NCBI GenBank assembly: GCA_016210285.1
Contig: JACQUN010000177.1
Coordinates: 1 to 7,914, forward strand
DNA length: 7,914 bases
DNA from: Chloroflexota bacterium
GTDB taxonomy: Bacteria > Chloroflexota > Dehalococcoidia > UBA1127 > JACQUN01
Reading direction: 5' to 3'
Positions 5,971 through 7,914 of this stretch are shown here, piece by piece (the stretch's first letter is position 1; each line of letters opens with the position of its first letter). The notes under the pieces are model-generated. The model was not told the DNA's origin. It did no database searches and saw only the letters and a list, made by a program, of their open reading frames with translations. The position numbers and the translations under genes were made by a program.

Positions 5971-6003
5971 AGGGCATGGCAAAGAGTTTGCAGTCTATGC
6001 CCT
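5971..6003 (+). other. Nested hairpin in the spacer before hisIE
   Basis: AGGGCAT (5971-5977) pairs perfectly with ATGCCCT (5997-6003), and inside it GCAAA (5979-5983) pairs with TTTGC (5987-5991) around a GAG loop. That gives 12 base pairs in 33 bases, with a one-base and a five-base bulge. An upstream CCCT (5960-5963) competes for AGGG. No T run follows, so it is not an intrinsic terminator; a processing or regulatory role is only possible. The 152-base gap 5932-6083 has no other gene. Confidence 0.45.
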
Positions 6004-6083
6004 CGCCATCAGGCTGCGGTGGGGAAGCCAGCAGAGCCCCGATGGATTGGCTCGAGCTGCCAAGGCCAATGAGGGAGACGACG

Positions 6084-6698
6084 ATGCTGAAGCTCGACGA
6101 GAGGGGCCTAGTCCCCGCCATCGCCCAGGATGCCCGCACCGGGCAGGTGCTGATGCTGGGGTACATGTCTCCGGGCGCGCTGAAGCGCACCCTGGAGGGG
6201 GGCGACGTCTGGTTCTACAGCCGCAGCCGCGCCGACCTGTGGCACAAGGGGGAGGTCTCAGGCAACTACATGCGCATCCAGTCGGCCTGGGCCGACTGCG
6301 ATGGTGATACGCTGCTGCTGAAGGTGGAGCCTACCGGACCGATCTGCCATACTGGCAACCCCACCTGCTTCTTCACCCCGGTCACCGAGGCCCCCCCATT
6401 CCAGCGCCAGGAGCGAGGCCCAGGCATCCTGGACGAGCTTTTCTCGGTCATCAAGGAGCGCCAGCGGGACATGCCTGCCGGCAGCTACACCACCCGGCTC
6501 CTCCAGGAAGGGGTTGGCCGCATCGCCCAGAAGGTCATCGAGGAGGCCGGGGAGTCGGCCCTGGCAGCGGCCCAGGGGCAGAAGTCAGAGGTTCCCAAGG
6601 AGATGGCGGACCTCTTCTATCATGCCCTGGTGCTCCTGGCAGGCGTTGGCTTGACACCCGAGGAGGTGTGGAAGGAGCTGCGGGAGCGCCGCCGGTGA
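6084..6698 (+). CDS. hisIE: Bifunctional phosphoribosyl-AMP cyclohydrolase / phosphoribosyl-ATP pyrophosphohydrolase HisIE
   Basis: This fused enzyme does steps two and three of histidine synthesis. The C-terminal HisE domain removes pyrophosphate from phosphoribosyl-ATP, and the N-terminal HisI domain opens the adenine ring of phosphoribosyl-AMP. HisI covers about residues 1-110, with WHKGEVSGNY (53-62), metal-binding ADCDGD (Asp71, Asp73, Asp75) and the zinc cysteines Cys72, Cys88 (CHTG) and Cys95. HisE covers about 115-204, an all-alpha domain with SYTTRLLQEG (134-143), KVIEEAGE (150-157) and EMADLFYH (173-180), whose acidic residues bind Mg. The length of 204 is normal for the fusion. ATG 6084 is preferred because GAGGGA lies seven bases upstream and homology begins there. 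An in-frame ATG at 6069 is possible, while the ATG at 5976 would add unconserved residues. It is the last gene before a terminator. Confidence 0.95.
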   Translation: MLKLDERGLVPAIAQDARTGQVLMLGYMSPGALKRTLEGGDVWFYSRSRADLWHKGEVSGNYMRIQSAWADCDGDTLLLKVEPTGPICHTGNPTCFFTPVTEAPPFQRQERGPGILDELFSVIKERQRDMPAGSYTTRLLQEGVGRIAQKVIEEAGESALAAAQGQKSEVPKEMADLFYHALVLLAGVGLTPEEVWKELRERRR

Positions 6699-6703
6699 TT
6701 CCG

Positions 6704-6722
6704 AACCCCGGCAGGGGTTTTT
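6704..6722 (+). terminator. Rho-independent terminator after hisIE
   Basis: AACCCC (6704-6709) pairs with GGGGTT (6714-6719) around a four-base loop, GGCA, and the stem runs into five Ts (6718-6722). It begins five bases after the hisIE stop codon. It marks the end of the histidine cluster and separates it from the thrB unit. Confidence 0.78.
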
Positions 6723-6769
6723 CGTGGTGCTTCACTGCGTGAGGCTGTGCGGAGACCCGCCGTGGGGCC

Positions 6770-6778
6770 TGCTATACG
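6770..6778 (+). promoter_or_regulatory. Extended -10 promoter of thrB
   Basis: TGCTATACG carries the TGn extension and a TATACG box at 6773-6778, five of six bases matching TATAAT. It stands just after the hisIE terminator, as expected for a new transcription unit. There is no good -35. The predicted start, about seven bases past the box, is near 6785, almost on the thrB start codon, so the transcript would have a very short leader or none. Confidence 0.6.
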
Positions 6779-6790
6779 GATGGGGTGAGC

Positions 6791-7696
6791 ATGTTCAAGC
6801 GGGTTGAAATAAAGGTCCCTGCCACGACCGCCAACCTGGGCCCTGGCTTTGACTGTCTTGGAATGGCCCTGGACCTGTGGAACCTGGTGCGCCTGGAGGT
6901 GGGCCGCAGGGGGATCGTGCTCTACGGGGAGGGGGCCGACACCCTGAGCCGTAGCCAGGACAACCTGGTGTTCCGGGCGGTGGCCTCCGTCTTTCAGGCT
7001 ACCGGGCGACCCATGCCTGAGATGGCCCTCTCATGTCGCAATAGCATCCCCCTGGCCCGAGGGCTGGGCAGCAGCGCTGCAGCCATTGTAGGTGGGCTCC
7101 TGGCCGCCAACGCCCTCTGCGATGAGCCCCTGTCCCAGAAACAGCTTCTCCATCTCGCCACGGCGATGGAGGGCCACCCCGACAACGTGGCCGCAGCCCT
7201 CCTGGGCGGCTGTCAGATTGTCCTGCGCGAAGGGGATGACATCCTCACCGCCTCGGTCCCCCTTCCCGCTGACCTGAAGGCGGTCCTCTTTATCCCTGAC
7301 CAGGGGATGCCAACAGCCCAGGCGAGGGCCATCCTCCCCAGGGAGGTCAGCCGCGAGGATGCCGTCTATAATCTGTCGCGGGTGGCGCTGCTGGTGAGCT
7401 CCCTGGCGACGGGCACCCTGGAGAGCCTGTCCCTGGCCACCCAGGACCGCCTGCACCAGCCCGCCCGCCAGGTTCTTTTCCCGTCCATGAAGCTCATCTT
7501 CCGGGCTGCGCTGGATGCCGGGGCCCTGGGGGCCTTTCTTTCCGGTGCTGGCTCCAGCATCCTGGCCATGACCAGGGGCAGGGAGATGACTGTTGGTCTG
7601 GAGATGGAGGAGGTCGCCAGGCAAGCGGGTGTATCTGGCACGGTGCGCGTGACCCAGCCGGTCTCCCAGGGCGCACACGTGGTGGCGAAGGAGTGA
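6791..7696 (+). CDS. thrB: Homoserine kinase ThrB
   Basis: ThrB phosphorylates homoserine with ATP to give O-phosphohomoserine, the substrate of threonine synthase. It is a cytoplasmic GHMP-family kinase of 301 residues, the usual length. [23 protein letters not shown] (9-31) is the family N-terminus. The ATP-binding motif [12 protein letters not shown] is at 87-98, [14 protein letters not shown] at 127-140, and the C-terminal GHMP motif LSGAGSSI at 250-257. ATG 6791 is preceded by GGGGTGA, which can serve as ribosome binding site. GTG 6785, two codons upstream in frame, is an alternative and coincides with the predicted transcription start. It follows the hisIE terminator and is 53 bases ahead of aspartate kinase, so a threonine-pathway operon is likely. 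Confidence 0.95.
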   Translation: MFKRVEIKVPATTANLGPGFDCLGMALDLWNLVRLEVGRRGIVLYGEGADTLSRSQDNLVFRAVASVFQATGRPMPEMALSCRNSIPLARGLGSSAAAIVGGLLAANALCDEPLSQKQLLHLATAMEGHPDNVAAALLGGCQIVLREGDDILTASVPLPADLKAVLFIPDQGMPTAQARAILPREVSREDAVYNLSRVALLVSSLATGTLESLSLATQDRLHQPARQVLFPSMKLIFRAALDAGALGAFLSGAGSSILAMTRGREMTVGLEMEEVARQAGVSGTVRVTQPVSQGAHVVAKE

Positions 7697-7722
7697 TGCC
7701 GTGCCCGTCTCCGGGCGGGGCA
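7697..7722 (+). other. Hairpin between thrB and the aspartate kinase gene
   Basis: GCCCG (7703-7707) and CGGGC (7712-7716) form a stem around TCTC. The outer TGCC (7697-7700) and GGCA (7719-7722) extend it past a small internal mismatch. It starts directly after the thrB stop codon. There is no T run, so read-through into the kinase gene is expected; it may stabilise the upstream mRNA end. Confidence 0.45.
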
Positions 7723-7749
7723 ACACAGGGTCGAGGAGAAGGAATAGCC

Positions 7750-7914
7750 GTGTCACTGATTGTCCAGAAGTACGGGGGCAGCTCCCTGGCGGATGCGGAC
7801 AAGATCCGGCATGTGGCGGGGCGCATCGCCGCGACCCGGAACAAGGGGAGCCAGGTGGTGGTCGTCTGCTCCGCGATGGGCGACGCCACCGACGACCTCA
7901 TCAAGCTGGCCCAC
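7750..7914 (+). CDS. lysC: Aspartate kinase, N-terminal fragment cut by the window edge
   Basis: Aspartate kinase phosphorylates aspartate at the entry to the lysine, threonine and methionine pathways. Only the first 55 residues are visible. They start [12 protein letters not shown], the family's N-terminal ATP/substrate motif (K-Y/F-G-G-S/T-S), and continue through [12 protein letters not shown] to [16 protein letters not shown], the second conserved strand and loop. The reading frame is open to the edge, so this is a cut by the window and not a truncation. The GTG start is supported by AGGAGAAGGA about eight bases upstream and by the conserved N-terminus. It follows thrB by 53 bases on the same strand. 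Regulatory ACT domains, and so feedback type, lie outside the window. The symbol lysC is generic; thrA- or ask-type naming cannot be decided. Confidence 0.92.
   Translation, partial: MSLIVQKYGGSSLADADKIRHVAGRIAATRNKGSQVVVVCSAMGDATDDLIKLAH

Noticed and set aside
5976..6083. Longer hisIE start at ATG 5976
   Set aside because: It adds 36 unconserved residues across the nested hairpin, and no ribosome binding site stands at a suitable distance, whereas ATG 6084 has GAGGGA and matches the family N-terminus.
1..7914. CRISPR array, phage, transposase or defence genes
   Set aside because: No regularly spaced direct repeats and no transposase, integrase, nuclease or toxin-like proteins were seen in any frame.

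Overview
The window is GC-rich bacterial chromosome with dense genes, mostly on the + strand, and frequent GTG or TTG starts. The housekeeping proteins, the small DUF3303-like protein, the methyltransferase type and the CATTCTG/GCGAAG-type intergenic repeats together suggest Chloroflexota, probably near Dehalococcoidia. That placement is inference from family resemblance and is not proven by the sequence. No plasmid, phage, insertion-sequence, CRISPR or rRNA/tRNA signal was found. This is an ordinary core-metabolism region with a few unusual accessory genes and some intergenic structure.

Layout: (1) 1-114 holds tandem G/C palindromes at the 3' end of a minus-strand small gene. (2) 115-384 (-) encodes a DUF3303-like small protein with a textbook promoter. 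(3) 385-569 is a divergent promoter region. (4) 570-1127 (+) is a PduO-type cob(I)alamin adenosyltransferase. (5) 1128-1313 is mostly a dispersed-repeat-like element. (6) 1314-3487 is a tightly coupled unit: lipoprotein alpha/beta hydrolase, hisH, hisA. (7) 3488-3685 is a spacer with a possible promoter, followed by a SAM-dependent methyltransferase at 3686-4267. (8) 4268-4381 is a structured spacer, followed by hisF at 4382-5209 and a HAD hydrolase at 5221-5931. (9) 5932-6083 is a spacer with a nested hairpin, followed by bifunctional hisIE at 6084-6698. (10) A rho-independent terminator closes the histidine cluster at 6704-6722. (11) A second transcription unit starts with thrB at 6791-7696 and an aspartate kinase, cut by the window edge, from 7750.

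How the genes work together: HisIE performs steps 2 and 3 of histidine biosynthesis (PR-ATP to PR-AMP to ProFAR). HisA isomerises ProFAR to PRFAR. HisH and HisF together make IGP and AICAR. HisG, HisB, HisC, HisD and a recognised histidinol-phosphate phosphatase are not in the window. The HAD protein is a positional candidate for that phosphatase, but it lacks the usual second Asp of HAD phosphatases. ThrB and aspartate kinase belong to the aspartate-to-threonine pathway. The lipoprotein hydrolase and the methyltransferase have no evident role in histidine synthesis.

The best leads are the HAD protein with its altered motif, the two non-histidine genes embedded in the his cluster, an insertion in HisF, a possibly leaderless thrB transcript, and inverted repeats in the spacers before hisF and hisIE. 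None of these proves a new system.
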